64,000 bases of DNA from Amycolatopsis sp. cg9 (lineage in GTDB: Bacteria > Actinomycetota > Actinomycetes > Mycobacteriales > Pseudonocardiaceae): contig NZ_CP166850.1 in NCBI RefSeq assembly GCF_041346945.1, forward strand, positions 4,092,001 to 4,156,000, given 5' to 3'. Under the pieces are notes generated by a model that saw nothing but the letters and a program-made list of their open reading frames with translations, searched no databases and was not told where the DNA came from. This document shows positions 26,711-35,500 of this stretch, one piece after another. Every line of letters starts with the position of its first letter. Position 1 is the first letter of the stretch. The translations under genes were made by a program, and so were the position numbers.

Positions 26711-28125
26711 GCGCACTGCCGCGGGAAGAGCTTCGCGGGCTCTTCCTGTTCGAACACCTTTCCGAAGAACAGCTCGACTGGGTGGCCGCCAATGCCGTGC
26801 TCGAGGAGTACGAGGGCGACTCCACCGTCATCAGCGAGGGCGGCGAAGCCACCTGCTTCTACGTCCTCCTGAACGGCGCCATCCGGATGACGCGCCTGGT
26901 CAGCGGCACCGAGGTCGAGACGAACCGGTCAGACCAGCGCGGTGCCTACTTCGGCGCGACGCAGTTCTTCGTCCACCAGGACGCCGAGCACACCTACGGC
27001 GCCACCGTGCGGGCGCTGTCCGACGTCACGCTGCTTGCGCTGCCGTCGAAGGAGTTCTCCGTCGAGTTCCGCAAGTGGTTCCCGATGGCCACGCACCTCC
27101 TCGAGGGCATGTACCTCGGCTGGCGCAACAGCGACACCGTGATCGGCTCGCGCCGGCGCCTGCTCGCCCTCGGCGAGCTCTCCGCGGGCCTGACGCACGA
27201 GCTGAACAACCCGGCGGCCGCGGCCGTGCGGGCCACCGCGTCCCTGCGCGAGCGCGTCGCCGGCATGCGGCACAAGCTGGCCTTCCTGGCGAAGAAGGAC
27301 ATCGACCCGGAGCTGCTCTACCAGCTCATCGACGTCCAGGAGCGCCTGGTCAAGCAGGTCGCGCAGGCGCCGAAGCTGACCGCGATGCAGCAGGCCGACC
27401 GCGAGGACGAGATCGGCGACTGGTTCGACGACCGCGGCATCGACGGCGGCTGGGACCTCGCCGACATCTACGTCCGCGCCGGGCTGACCACGCCCGACCT
27501 CGACCACGTGCTGGAGCAGGTCGGCGACACCTTCATCGACGGCGCCGTCCGCTGGCTCGCCTACGCGCTCGAGACCGAGATGCTGATGGGCGAGATCGAG
27601 GACTCCACCACGCGCATCTCGGCGCTGGTCGGCAAGGCCAAGCAGTACTCCCAGATGGACCGCGCGCCGCACCAGTGGGTCGACGTCCACGACGGCCTCG
27701 ACTCCACCCTCGTGATGCTGTCGGGCAAGATCGGCGGCATCCGCGTCGTCAAGGAGTACGACCGCAGCCTGCCGAAGATCCCCGCGTACCCGGGTGAGCT
27801 GAACCAGGTCTGGACGAACATCATCGACAACGCCATCGGCGCGATGAAGGGCGACGGCACGCTGACCCTGCGCACGTGGGGCCAGAACGAGCAGGTGCGC
27901 GTCGAGATCGGCGACACCGGCCCGGGCATCCCGGCGGACGTCAAGCCGCGGATCTTCGAGCCGTTCTTCACCACGAAGCCGGTCGGCGAAGGCACCGGGC
28001 TCGGCCTGGACATCTCGTGGAAGATCGTCGTCGAGCGCCACCAGGGCGACCTGCGCGTCGAGTCCGAACCCGGGAACACCCGGTTCGAGGTCTGCCTGCC
28101 GACGGTCGAGCAGGCCTCGCTCTGA
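26707..28125 (+). CDS. Cyclic-nucleotide-binding-domain sensor histidine kinase
   Basis: 472 residues. A cNMP-binding-like beta barrel (about 12-135: L-F-E-H-L-S-E-E-Q-L...G-D-S-T-V-I-S-E-G) precedes an unusual dimerisation region with acceptor His164 (A-G-L-T-H-E-L-N-N-P-A-A), a long helical insert (about 190-300), and a HATPase domain with N box (I-I-D-N-A-I-G-A-M), G1 (D-T-G-P-G-I-P), F box and G2 (G-T-G-L-G-L-D-I). No membrane segment is present, so it is a cytoplasmic sensor. It is coupled to the REC-flavoprotein upstream, its probable phospho-acceptor, and to the esterase downstream (TGATG). Confidence 0.88.
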   Translation: MSALPREELRGLFLFEHLSEEQLDWVAANAVLEEYEGDSTVISEGGEATCFYVLLNGAIRMTRLVSGTEVETNRSDQRGAYFGATQFFVHQDAEHTYGATVRALSDVTLLALPSKEFSVEFRKWFPMATHLLEGMYLGWRNSDTVIGSRRRLLALGELSAGLTHELNNPAAAAVRATASLRERVAGMRHKLAFLAKKDIDPELLYQLIDVQERLVKQVAQAPKLTAMQQADREDEIGDWFDDRGIDGGWDLADIYVRAGLTTPDLDHVLEQVGDTFIDGAVRWLAYALETEMLMGEIEDSTTRISALVGKAKQYSQMDRAPHQWVDVHDGLDSTLVMLSGKIGGIRVVKEYDRSLPKIPAYPGELNQVWTNIIDNAIGAMKGDGTLTLRTWGQNEQVRVEIGDTGPGIPADVKPRIFEPFFTTKPVGEGTGLGLDISWKIVVERHQGDLRVESEPGNTRFEVCLPTVEQASL

Positions 28126-29618
28126 TGGCGTCCGTCCCGACGGTCACGACCGAGCTCGGGGCGCTGGTGGGGCTGGCGGGCGACGGCGTCCGCGTGTGGC
28201 GCGGGATCCCGTACGCCCGCCCGCCGGTCGGCGAGCTGCGCTGGAAGGCGCCGCGGCCGCCGTCGCTGTCCGGTGGCGTGCACGTCGCCACCGAGTACGG
28301 GCCGCACGCGATGCAGTCGCCGGACCCGATGAACCCGTCCGCGGTGTGCGACGAGGACTGCCTGTACCTCAACGTCTGCACGCCGGAAGGGCCCGCGCCC
28401 GAAGGCGGCCAGCCGGTGCTGTTCTGGCTGCACGGCGGCGGGTACCGCGTCGGCCACGGCGAGCAGCTGGGCGACGGCGAGGAGTTCGCGCGCGCCGGGA
28501 TCGTCGTCGTCACGATCAACTACCGGCTCGGCTCGCTCGGGTTCCTGCACCTCGCCGGGATCTTCGGGGACGCCGAAGCGGACGCCGGGGTGTGCGGCCT
28601 GCTCGACCAGATCGAGGCGCTGAAGTGGGTGCGCCGCAACATCTCCGCGTTCGGGGGCGACCCGGAGCGGATCACGGTCTACGGCGTCTCGGCGGGGGCG
28701 AAGAGCCTCGGGAACCTGATGGGCAGCCCGCTTTCCGCCGGGTTGTTCGCCCAGGGGATCAGCAGCAGCGGCGGCGCCGACCACGTGGCGACGCCGGACG
28801 CCGGGACGGCGCTGGCGCGGCGGCTCCTCGACGAGGTCGGCTGCCACGACGCCGAAGCGTTGCGGTCCTTGCCCGCCAAGGAGTTCATCGAGGCGCAGGA
28901 ACGGATCCTGACCGGGCTGCAGGCGCTGTGGCTCTGGCGCCCGACCCTGCACCCGCGGGTGCTGCCCGAGGTGCCGATCGAGCCGATCCGGCGGGGGAGC
29001 GCGGCCGGGATCCCGCTGCTGATCGGCTGCAACAGCAACGAAGGCAGCACGTACGCGCTGATGCTCGGCGACGACGTCGCGACGGCGCCGGCGAGCGTCG
29101 TCCTGAACGGCATCCTCGGCGAGGAACGCGCTTCGCACCTCCTCGAGACCTACCTCCGGCGCGTCCCCGACCTGAAGGCGGCGAAGATCGCCGCGATGGG
29201 CGACGAGCGCTACGGAATCCCGACGCAGCGCCTCGCCGACGCGCAGTCCGCGCACGCGCCCGTCTTCCGCTACCGCATCGACATCGCCGCGCCCGGCGTG
29301 CCCGAGCAGCTCGACGGCGGCCACGGCACCGAGACGACGATGGCGTGGAAGGTCCCGATGCCGCTGTTCGACCAGGCCATCGCGGTCAACCCGAAGCGGG
29401 AGCGCGCCGCGCTGCTCATCCACCGCGCCTGGGTGCGGTTCATCCGCGACGGCGTCGCCGACGCCGACGGCCCCGAATGGCCCGCCTACGGACCCGAACT
29501 GCGCCCGGTGCTGGTTTTCCGGGAAGACACCGATCTGGTGCTCGACCCACGGCCGGACGAGCGGAAGTCCTGGGGCGACACGGAATGGGCGTCCGGGACC
29601 TGGTTCCCGGTGACCTGA
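28125..29618 (+). CDS. Type B carboxylesterase
   Basis: 497 residues from ATG 28125, one base overlapping the kinase stop. The type B pattern is clear: G-I-P-Y-A-R-P-P-V-G-E-L-R-W, E-D-C-L-Y-L-N-V, the oxyanion W-L-H-G-G-G-Y, and the nucleophile elbow G-V-S189-A-G-A. It hydrolyses carboxylic esters; no signal peptide, so cytoplasmic. Its coupling to a sensor kinase is unusual and may be either functional or a genomic accident. It lacks an obvious second regulator. Confidence 0.88.
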   Translation: MASVPTVTTELGALVGLAGDGVRVWRGIPYARPPVGELRWKAPRPPSLSGGVHVATEYGPHAMQSPDPMNPSAVCDEDCLYLNVCTPEGPAPEGGQPVLFWLHGGGYRVGHGEQLGDGEEFARAGIVVVTINYRLGSLGFLHLAGIFGDAEADAGVCGLLDQIEALKWVRRNISAFGGDPERITVYGVSAGAKSLGNLMGSPLSAGLFAQGISSSGGADHVATPDAGTALARRLLDEVGCHDAEALRSLPAKEFIEAQERILTGLQALWLWRPTLHPRVLPEVPIEPIRRGSAAGIPLLIGCNSNEGSTYALMLGDDVATAPASVVLNGILGEERASHLLETYLRRVPDLKAAKIAAMGDERYGIPTQRLADAQSAHAPVFRYRIDIAAPGVPEQLDGGHGTETTMAWKVPMPLFDQAIAVNPKRERAALLIHRAWVRFIRDGVADADGPEWPAYGPELRPVLVFREDTDLVLDPRPDERKSWGDTEWASGTWFPVT

Positions 29619-29700
29619 GACCGTTCCTTCACCCGCCGTTCACTTCGAACGGGCTCGCTCCCGCGTCCAATGAGCGAAGGCCCATCGAGGGGAGTGGCTC

Positions 29701-30774
29701 GTGAAACGCCGGGTGTCGATCGGACTGGCCGTGGTGCTCGTGCTGGCCGTCGTCGGGGTGATCATCTGGGGGCGTGGCGACGGCACCGCGTCCGGTGTCG
29801 CGACCGTGCGCGGGGTGATCGGCTCGGAGAAGCAGGCGTTCTTCACCGACCAGCGCGTGGCCGACGCCTTCGCGCGGCACGGGCTGAAGGTCGAAGTGGA
29901 CACCGCGGGCTCGCGGCAGATCGCGACGACCGTGGACCTTGGCAAGTACGCGTTCGCGTTCCCGTCGTCTTCGCCCGCGGCGCAGAAGATCCAGCGCGAC
30001 CGCAAGGTGACGACGGTGTACACGCCGTTCCAGTCGCCGATGGCGGTCGCCAGCTTCGAGCCGATCGTGGCGCTGCTGCGGGCGAACGGCGTGGTGCACC
30101 AGGGCGCCGGCGACTACGACGTGCTCGACATCGCGAAGTACCTCGACCTGGCGAAGGCCGGGACGCGCTGGGACCAGCTGCCCGGCAACACCGCCTACCC
30201 GGCCCGCAAGAACGTCCTCGTCACGACGACCGACCCGCGCGAGTCGAACTCCGCGGCGATGTACCTGTCGATCGTTTCCTTCGTGGCCAACGGGAACGCC
30301 GTCGTCAGCACGCCCGGGCAGGAGGCGGCGGTGCTGCCGTCGGTGGCGAAGCTGTTCCTGGACCAGGGGTACACGCAGAACAGCACCGAAGGGCCGTTCG
30401 AGGACTACCTGTCGGCGGGCATGGGGAAGACGCCGCTGGCGCTGATCTACGAGTCGCAGTTCGTGGACCGGGTGGTGCGCGGCGACGGCTCGATCCGGCC
30501 GGACATGCGGCTGCTCTACACGGCGCCGACGGTGTACTCGAAGCACACGATGGTGCCGTTGACGGCCGGCGGGGACGAGGTCGGGCGGCTGCTCGCCACC
30601 GATCCCGAGCTGGGCAAGCTCGCCGCGACGTTCGGCTTCCGCACCACCGACCCGAAGCTGTTCGCCGAGGTCGCCGCGCCGGCGCACGTGCCTGCCGACC
30701 TGGTGGACGCCGTCGAACCGCCGTCGTTCGAAACGCTCGAGCGGCTGCTCGACGCCGTCGGCAAGCAGTACTGA
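29701..30774 (+). CDS. Membrane-anchored substrate-binding-like protein of the TelA operon
   Basis: 357 residues from GTG 29701 with GGGGAG upstream. One N-terminal hydrophobic segment (5-23) without a lipobox anchors an extracytoplasmic domain. Its pattern resembles a type 2 periplasmic-binding fold: an early G-V-I-G-S-E-K strand, a central T-T-D-P-R-E-S-N-S-A hinge, and a late S-K-H-T-M-V-P-L. It begins a four-gene run (TelA, VWA lipoprotein, small membrane protein) with gaps of a base or overlaps. Ligand unknown; it shares D-P-x-x-S-N-S-x-x hinge logic with the VWA lipoprotein two genes downstream (T-D-P-S-A-S-N-S). Confidence 0.55.
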   Translation: MKRRVSIGLAVVLVLAVVGVIIWGRGDGTASGVATVRGVIGSEKQAFFTDQRVADAFARHGLKVEVDTAGSRQIATTVDLGKYAFAFPSSSPAAQKIQRDRKVTTVYTPFQSPMAVASFEPIVALLRANGVVHQGAGDYDVLDIAKYLDLAKAGTRWDQLPGNTAYPARKNVLVTTTDPRESNSAAMYLSIVSFVANGNAVVSTPGQEAAVLPSVAKLFLDQGYTQNSTEGPFEDYLSAGMGKTPLALIYESQFVDRVVRGDGSIRPDMRLLYTAPTVYSKHTMVPLTAGGDEVGRLLATDPELGKLAATFGFRTTDPKLFAEVAAPAHVPADLVDAVEPPSFETLERLLDAVGKQY

Positions 30775-30775
30775 C

Positions 30776-31903
30776 GTGGACTTCGCCCTCACCCCACCGG
30801 AACCGGTCGCCGCGATCCCCGTCGAGCGCGCCGCCGGCCTCATCACACTCGGCGAGGACACCCGCGCCGACGTGGCCGCGCGCGCCGACGGGTTCGCGAC
30901 ACGGCTGGCGGCGCTGGACGTCCGGTCGCCGGAGTTCACCGACCTGCTGGACGAGCTGCTGGCCGTCGGCGAGGCCGACATGCGGGCCGCGGCGGGCGTC
31001 GCGGGGACGATGCTCGACCGGTCGATGCGCAGCGTCGCGTCCCCGCAGGACGCGGTCACGACGAGCCTGGCCGGCCTGCGCCGCACGGTCGCCGGGCTCG
31101 ACCCCGCGAAGCTGCCGCTGACCGGGCGGAAGCTGCTCGGGATGTTCCCGGTCGCCGCGGGCGCGAAGCGCGCTCTGGACCGTTACCGCGCGGCGAACGA
31201 GCCGGTCAACGCGCTCGTCGTCGACCTGCGCGGCCGCCAGGACGTCCTGCGCCGCGACAACGCCGCGATCAAGGGCGAGCGCGAGCGGCTGTGGAAGGTG
31301 CTGGGGAAGCTCGCCGAGGCGGCCGCCTTCGCCGAGGCCGTCGACGGCGCCATCGAACGGCAGGCCGCCGTCTTCGACCTGACGGACCCGGTGCGCGCGC
31401 AGGCGTTGCGCGGCGACGTGCTGTATCCGATCCGGCAGCGGCACCAGGACCTGCTCACCCGGCTCGCGGTCGGCGCGCAGGGCTACCTGGCACTGGACCT
31501 GGTGCGCAAGAACAACGACGAGCTGATCCGAGGCGTCGAGCGGGCGGTGTCGACGACGGTGTCCGCGTTGCGGGTCGCCCTGCTGGTCAGCGGCGCGCTG
31601 GCGAGCCAGCGGGACGTCCTGGACGAGGTCGCGGCGCTCCAGGCGACCACCGACGGGTTGATCCGCGCCAACACCGAGCTGCTGGCCCTGCAGTCCGCGG
31701 AGATCCGGAAGGCGAGCAGCGACCCGGCCGTCGCGACCGAGACGATCCGGCAGTCGTTCGACCGGATCTACGCCTCGATCGACGCGATCGACGGGTTCCG
31801 CGCCGACGCCGTCCGCTCGATGGCGGCGACCGTCGAGTCGCTGTCCGGGGAGATCCGCCGCGCCGAGGTCCACCTGCGCCGTTCGCACGAGGGGGAAGCA
31901 TGA
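30776..31903 (+). CDS. TelA-family toxic anion resistance protein
   Basis: 375 residues from GTG 30776, one base after the upstream stop. It is helical throughout with the TelA (KlaA) pattern: R-A-D-G-F-A-T-R-L-A, the P-L-T-G-R-K-L-L-G-M-F segment and coiled helices up to L-A-L-Q-S-A-E-I-R-K-A. Tellurite resistance is the textbook label, but the mechanism is unresolved and many homologues act in envelope stress. Here it sits between two binding-protein-like genes. It overlaps the VWA lipoprotein by ATGA. Confidence 0.8.
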   Translation: MDFALTPPEPVAAIPVERAAGLITLGEDTRADVAARADGFATRLAALDVRSPEFTDLLDELLAVGEADMRAAAGVAGTMLDRSMRSVASPQDAVTTSLAGLRRTVAGLDPAKLPLTGRKLLGMFPVAAGAKRALDRYRAANEPVNALVVDLRGRQDVLRRDNAAIKGERERLWKVLGKLAEAAAFAEAVDGAIERQAAVFDLTDPVRAQALRGDVLYPIRQRHQDLLTRLAVGAQGYLALDLVRKNNDELIRGVERAVSTTVSALRVALLVSGALASQRDVLDEVAALQATTDGLIRANTELLALQSAEIRKASSDPAVATETIRQSFDRIYASIDAIDGFRADAVRSMAATVESLSGEIRRAEVHLRRSHEGEA

Positions 31904-33513
31904 TCCGGAAGCTGGGGGCGCTCGCCCTCGGTGTGGTGCTGCTGGCGGGCTGTTCGGATTCTTCGTCCGCCCCACTGGGCGATCCTGAGCCGGGCGTGCT
32001 CAGGGTGCTCGCGGGCAGTGAGCTGGCGGACCTGCAGCCGGTGCTCGACGAAGCCGCGAAGGCCACCGGCGTGCAGGTCAAGTTCACCTTCACCGGGACC
32101 CTGGAGGGCGCCGAAGCGCTGGCGAACGGCAGCGTCGACGGGAAGTACGACGCGGTGTGGTTCTCGTCGAACCGCTACCCGGCGGCCATTCCCGAAGCGG
32201 CGAAGCGGCTCGGGAACCAGGTCAAGATCATGAGCTCGCCGGTGGTGCTCGGACTGGCGACGTCGGTGGTGCAGCGGCTCGGCTGGGCGGGGAAGCCGGT
32301 CAGCTGGGGCGAAATCGCGGCGCAGGCCGGGAAGAAGGCGTTCAGCTACGGGATGACGGACCCGTCGGCGTCGAACTCCGGGTTCTCGGCGCTGGTCGGG
32401 GTCGCTTCGGCGCTGGCCGGCGCGGGCAACGCGATCGACGCGCGGCAGATCGCTTCGGTGACGCCGCAGCTGACGCAGTTCTTCAGCGCGCAGGCGCTTT
32501 CGGCGGGCTCTTCGGGCTGGCTGTCGGACGCGTACACGCGGCGGGCGACCGGGCAGGATCCCGGGCAGAAGGTCGACGGACTGATCAACTACGAGTCCGT
32601 CCTGCTCTCGGCGAACGCGTCCGGGAAGCTGCCGGAGCCGCTGACGCTGATCTACCCGAGCGACGGAGTCGTCACGGCGGACTACCCGCTGACCCTGCTG
32701 GCGGACGCCGGTTCCGACGCGCGCTCGGCGCACCAGCGGCTTTCGGACCACCTGCGGACGCCGGACGTCCAGAAGCGGATCATGGAGACGACGCAGCGGC
32801 GTCCGGTCGTCCCGGGCGTCGCGCTGGGGGCGCAGTTCGCCGCGCACGACCTCGTCGAGCTGCCGTTCCCGGCGACGCAGCAGGCCGTGGACGCGCTGCT
32901 CCAGGCGTACTTCGACAAGATCCGCCGCCCGTCGCGGACGCTGTACGTGCTCGACACGTCCGGGTCGATGAAGGGCGACCGGATCGACTCGCTGCGATCC
33001 GCGCTGGCGGGGCTGACCGGCGCGGACAACTCGCTGACCGGGCGGTACCGGCGGTTCCGGAGCCGTGAAGAGGTGCTGATGCTGCCGTTCAACACGCGGC
33101 CTTCGGGGGCCACGACGTTCACCGTGCCGGAACAGGACCCCACGACCGAGCTGGCGCGCATCAAGGCGTTCGCGGAGGGTCTGTCGGCCGGCGGTGGGAC
33201 GGCGATCTACGACAGCCTGGCGGAGGCGTACCGCGAGCTGGAACCGTTGCAGGCTCGCGATCCGGACCGGTTCACGTCGATCGTCCTGATGACCGACGGC
33301 GAGAACGCGAACGGCTCGTCGTTCCCGGACTTCAAGCTGGCGTTCGGGACGATCCCGCCGTCGGTGAAGCAGGTCCCGGTGTTCACGGTGCTGTTCGGCG
33401 AAGGCAGCAGCGACGAACTGACCGACGTCGCCACGATGACCGGCGGCAAGGTGTTCGACGCGCGCGAGGTCCAGCTGTCCGATGTGTTCAAGGAGATCCG
33501 CGGGTACCAATGA
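31900..33513 (+). CDS. Lipoprotein with substrate-binding-like domain fused to VWA domain
   Basis: 537 residues from ATG 31900. A lipobox (L-L-A-G-C18) gives a lipidated exported protein. Residues about 30-330 look like a type 2 solute-binding domain (V-L-R-V-L-A-G-S-E-L-A-D-L, hinge T-D-P-S-A-S-N-S). From about 345 a von Willebrand A domain begins with an intact MIDAS (L-D352-T-S-G-S-M-K-G), a T-Y-D/T residue and a late D-G-E-N. VWA plus binding fold suggests metal-dependent adhesion to another envelope protein. It overlaps genes on both sides (ATGA each), so the operon is made as a unit. Confidence 0.8.
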   Translation: MIRKLGALALGVVLLAGCSDSSSAPLGDPEPGVLRVLAGSELADLQPVLDEAAKATGVQVKFTFTGTLEGAEALANGSVDGKYDAVWFSSNRYPAAIPEAAKRLGNQVKIMSSPVVLGLATSVVQRLGWAGKPVSWGEIAAQAGKKAFSYGMTDPSASNSGFSALVGVASALAGAGNAIDARQIASVTPQLTQFFSAQALSAGSSGWLSDAYTRRATGQDPGQKVDGLINYESVLLSANASGKLPEPLTLIYPSDGVVTADYPLTLLADAGSDARSAHQRLSDHLRTPDVQKRIMETTQRRPVVPGVALGAQFAAHDLVELPFPATQQAVDALLQAYFDKIRRPSRTLYVLDTSGSMKGDRIDSLRSALAGLTGADNSLTGRYRRFRSREEVLMLPFNTRPSGATTFTVPEQDPTTELARIKAFAEGLSAGGGTAIYDSLAEAYRELEPLQARDPDRFTSIVLMTDGENANGSSFPDFKLAFGTIPPSVKQVPVFTVLFGEGSSDELTDVATMTGGKVFDAREVQLSDVFKEIRGYQ

Positions 33514-34076
33514 TGCTGCGCTATCTGGGCTCGGCCAAGAACCTCGCCGGCTGCGTCGGCGGGCTGATCGGCGTCGTGCTGTACCTGACGGGGGCGGTCG
33601 GCTGGTTCTGGCCGTTCGTGGTGGTGGCGTTGTACCTGGCGGGGGCGCTGCTCGCGCCGGGTGAGAAGGTGCGGCTGGTCCCGGATGCTCCGGCTTCGCT
33701 GCGGTCTTCGCTGGAAGCGCTGGTTTCTTCGGTGACCGCGCAGTCGTCGCGGCTGCCATCGTCCGCTGTGGACACTGTCCGGCGGATCGCCGAGGTGCTC
33801 GCCGACCTGCTCTCCCGCCCGGACCGGCTCGCGGCCGATCCCGATCTGCGGCACGCGGTGGTCCGGCTGGTGGGGACGGATCTGCCGCTGTCGGTGCAGA
33901 CGTACTTGAACCTCCCGTGGTGGTTCGCGGCCCGGCGGGCGAGCGCGGGGGAGGAACTGGTGGTGCAGCTCGGGTTGCTGGAGACCGAGGCGCACCGGGT
34001 GGCGGAGCGGTTCTACGCGGCGGAGATCGACCGGCAGGCGGACCACACCCGGTACCTGCGGGACCGGGAAGCTTGA
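33510..34076 (+). CDS. XpaC-like small membrane protein of the TelA operon
   Basis: 188 residues overlapping the VWA stop by 4 bp. Two adjacent hydrophobic segments (about 13-52) lead to a helical cytoplasmic tail ending R-D-R-E-A. XpaC proteins commonly adjoin TelA, and size and topology fit, but direct similarity is weak, so the call is from context. It closes the operon; an SOS-type box follows 62 nt later. Confidence 0.45.
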   Translation: MMLRYLGSAKNLAGCVGGLIGVVLYLTGAVGWFWPFVVVALYLAGALLAPGEKVRLVPDAPASLRSSLEALVSSVTAQSSRLPSSAVDTVRRIAEVLADLLSRPDRLAADPDLRHAVVRLVGTDLPLSVQTYLNLPWWFAARRASAGEELVVQLGLLETEAHRVAERFYAAEIDRQADHTRYLRDREA

Positions 34077-34137
34077 GTCGGGGCTCTTTCCGTTGCCGCG
34101 CAACGCTTTCCCAGCTCTACCCGTGTGAGTGATGTGT

Positions 34138-34153
34138 TCGAACGGACGTTCGA
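34138..34153. promoter_or_regulatory. Orphan LexA/SOS box
   Basis: TCGAAC-ggac-GTTCGA, a perfect match to the actinobacterial LexA consensus TCGAAC-N4-GTTCGA. A GAGGGAGAG ribosome-binding-like stretch and ATG 34206 follow on the plus strand, as in an SOS gene's start, but the frame that follows is antisense to the LmeA-like gene and is not coding-like. The target gene appears lost. Confidence 0.7.
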
Positions 34154-34203
34154 GTACGTTGGCCGGTGAGAGCCACTACCGGCTCACTGCACGCGAGGGA
34201 GAG

Positions 34204-35016
34204 TCATGAACGAGCGCCGAGTTTGGGCAGTGTCAGCGTCACGGCCGCCGTGGTCAGCCAGCTCAGCAGGTCGGGCAGGGGGATGCGCGAAAGCCGGTCC
34301 GGCCATTCTTCCGCCACGGTGTGCAGCACCAGTTCGTCGTGCCGCGGCTCCACCTTCGTCAGCTTTATCCCCGGCGGAAGTTCCGGTAGGGGAAGCACGA
34401 TCGGCTGGAAGCGGCGTGGCGGCCGTAGTCGTCGTTGTCCGATGTGGAGGGTCTGCGGCACGAGCACGACGGCGTCGTCGGCCACCTCGGGGCGCAGGGT
34501 CAAGTGGCCCCAGAGCGGGCGCTTCGCCCAATGGATCTGCAGCAGCCCGCTGTCGGCCGGAGCCGCGACGATCCCGGGGCGGACTTTCGCCACCCGTTCC
34601 CGCAGCACGTCGGCGGACACCGCGATCTGCAGCTCGACGCGAGCGGGTTTGGCGGCCGGCGTGGGCAGCGAGCGGAGGCGGACGTCTTCGGCGAGCACAG
34701 TGACCCGGCGCAGCGGGATGCTGCCGCCTTCGGGTTCGGGCCAGTCGACGTCTTCGGCGACGATCCGGACGTCGCCGATCCGCCCGGTGGCCAGCCGGAG
34801 GTTGCCGGCCGGGTAGTCGAGTTCGGTGAGCGTCAGGCCGACCTCGCGGTCGTCGACCTTCGCGGTCAGGCGCCGTCCGACGAGCTGCTCGGTGACGGTC
34901 CGCGCCAGCGCGGCCGGCGTGACCGGGACGTTCGGCAGCAGCGAACGCCCGGCCGCGGCCAGCCCGGCCAGCTCAGGCCAGGGCGACCAGCCGTCGAACC
35001 ACCTGCCGTCGCTCAT
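34204..35016 (-). CDS. LmeA-like (DUF2993) lipid-binding protein
   Basis: 270 residues from ATG 35016 (an in-frame start at 35040 adds eight). It has the DUF2993 feel: repeated short beta-strands with V-x-L-T-L-T-E-L-D-Y-P-A-G and V-R-I-V-A-E-D-V-D-W, a P-x-L-P-P-G-I-K-L segment and a late L-V-L-H-T. LmeA in mycobacteria binds phosphoinositides and helps mannan elongation; here no clear signal peptide is seen, so it may be cytoplasmic or the start is wrong. The stop abuts the orphan SOS region. Confidence 0.6.
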   Translation of the reverse strand: MSDGRWFDGWSPWPELAGLAAAGRSLLPNVPVTPAALARTVTEQLVGRRLTAKVDDREVGLTLTELDYPAGNLRLATGRIGDVRIVAEDVDWPEPEGGSIPLRRVTVLAEDVRLRSLPTPAAKPARVELQIAVSADVLRERVAKVRPGIVAAPADSGLLQIHWAKRPLWGHLTLRPEVADDAVVLVPQTLHIGQRRLRPPRRFQPIVLPLPELPPGIKLTKVEPRHDELVLHTVAEEWPDRLSRIPLPDLLSWLTTAAVTLTLPKLGARS

Positions 35017-35097
35017 CCGTCCAGTGTTGCCGAAGAACACTGCGGATGCCGAGGGCGGGTGGTCCGACGGTGGTGTGAAGCGGCGGGCCGCCGCCGG

Positions 35098-35391
35098 TCA
35101 CCGGCCGGCGAAGCGGGCGATGATGCCGGTCACGACCAGCCAGAACACCGCGGCGAGGCCGAAGTCGAGGATGACGGCCAGGCTGGGGTTGCTCACCGGG
35201 AACAGCCCCGGGAAGAACAAGGCGAGAGGAACCGCCAGTGACTTGATGAAGACGAAGAACGCGTTGCCGGCGTTGGCACCGGCGAGCACCATGATCATGT
35301 AGAGAACTTCGATCCCCGCGAAGATCGCGCCGATCGCCGTGATGACCCGCACGGCCGTGTTCCGTCTGGTGGTGGTTCGCCAAGGAGACAT
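35098..35391 (-). CDS. Small hypothetical membrane protein
   Basis: 97 residues with three hydrophobic segments (about 15-40, 47-65, 72-93) after a basic N-terminus. No recognised family. It lies 81 nt upstream of the LmeA-like gene on the same strand, so the two may be co-transcribed. Confidence 0.6.
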   Translation of the reverse strand: MSPWRTTTRRNTAVRVITAIGAIFAGIEVLYMIMVLAGANAGNAFFVFIKSLAVPLALFFPGLFPVSNPSLAVILDFGLAAVFWLVVTGIIARFAGR

Positions 35392-35431
35392 GCCGCGAAA
35401 ATTCCCGGATTGGGTGACCGATCAAACGCTC

Positions 35432-35455
35432 CAAGGCGCAGATTGCGCCGTTTGG
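35432..35455 (-). terminator. Possible hairpin after the ornithine-cyclodeaminase gene
   Basis: GGCGCA-gat-TGCGCC core (35435-35449) flanked by CCAA and TTGG-like bases. It lies between two minus-strand genes. No T-tract, so weak. Confidence 0.3.
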
Positions 35456-35500
35456 CCGCTCCCTATTGCTCTCCGCCTCGCTCCGGACACGGATGGTGAG

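Noticed and set aside
34206..34703. 165-codon frame after the SOS box
   Set aside because: Begins with a good start but is Pro/Arg/Ala noise and antisense to the LmeA-like gene.
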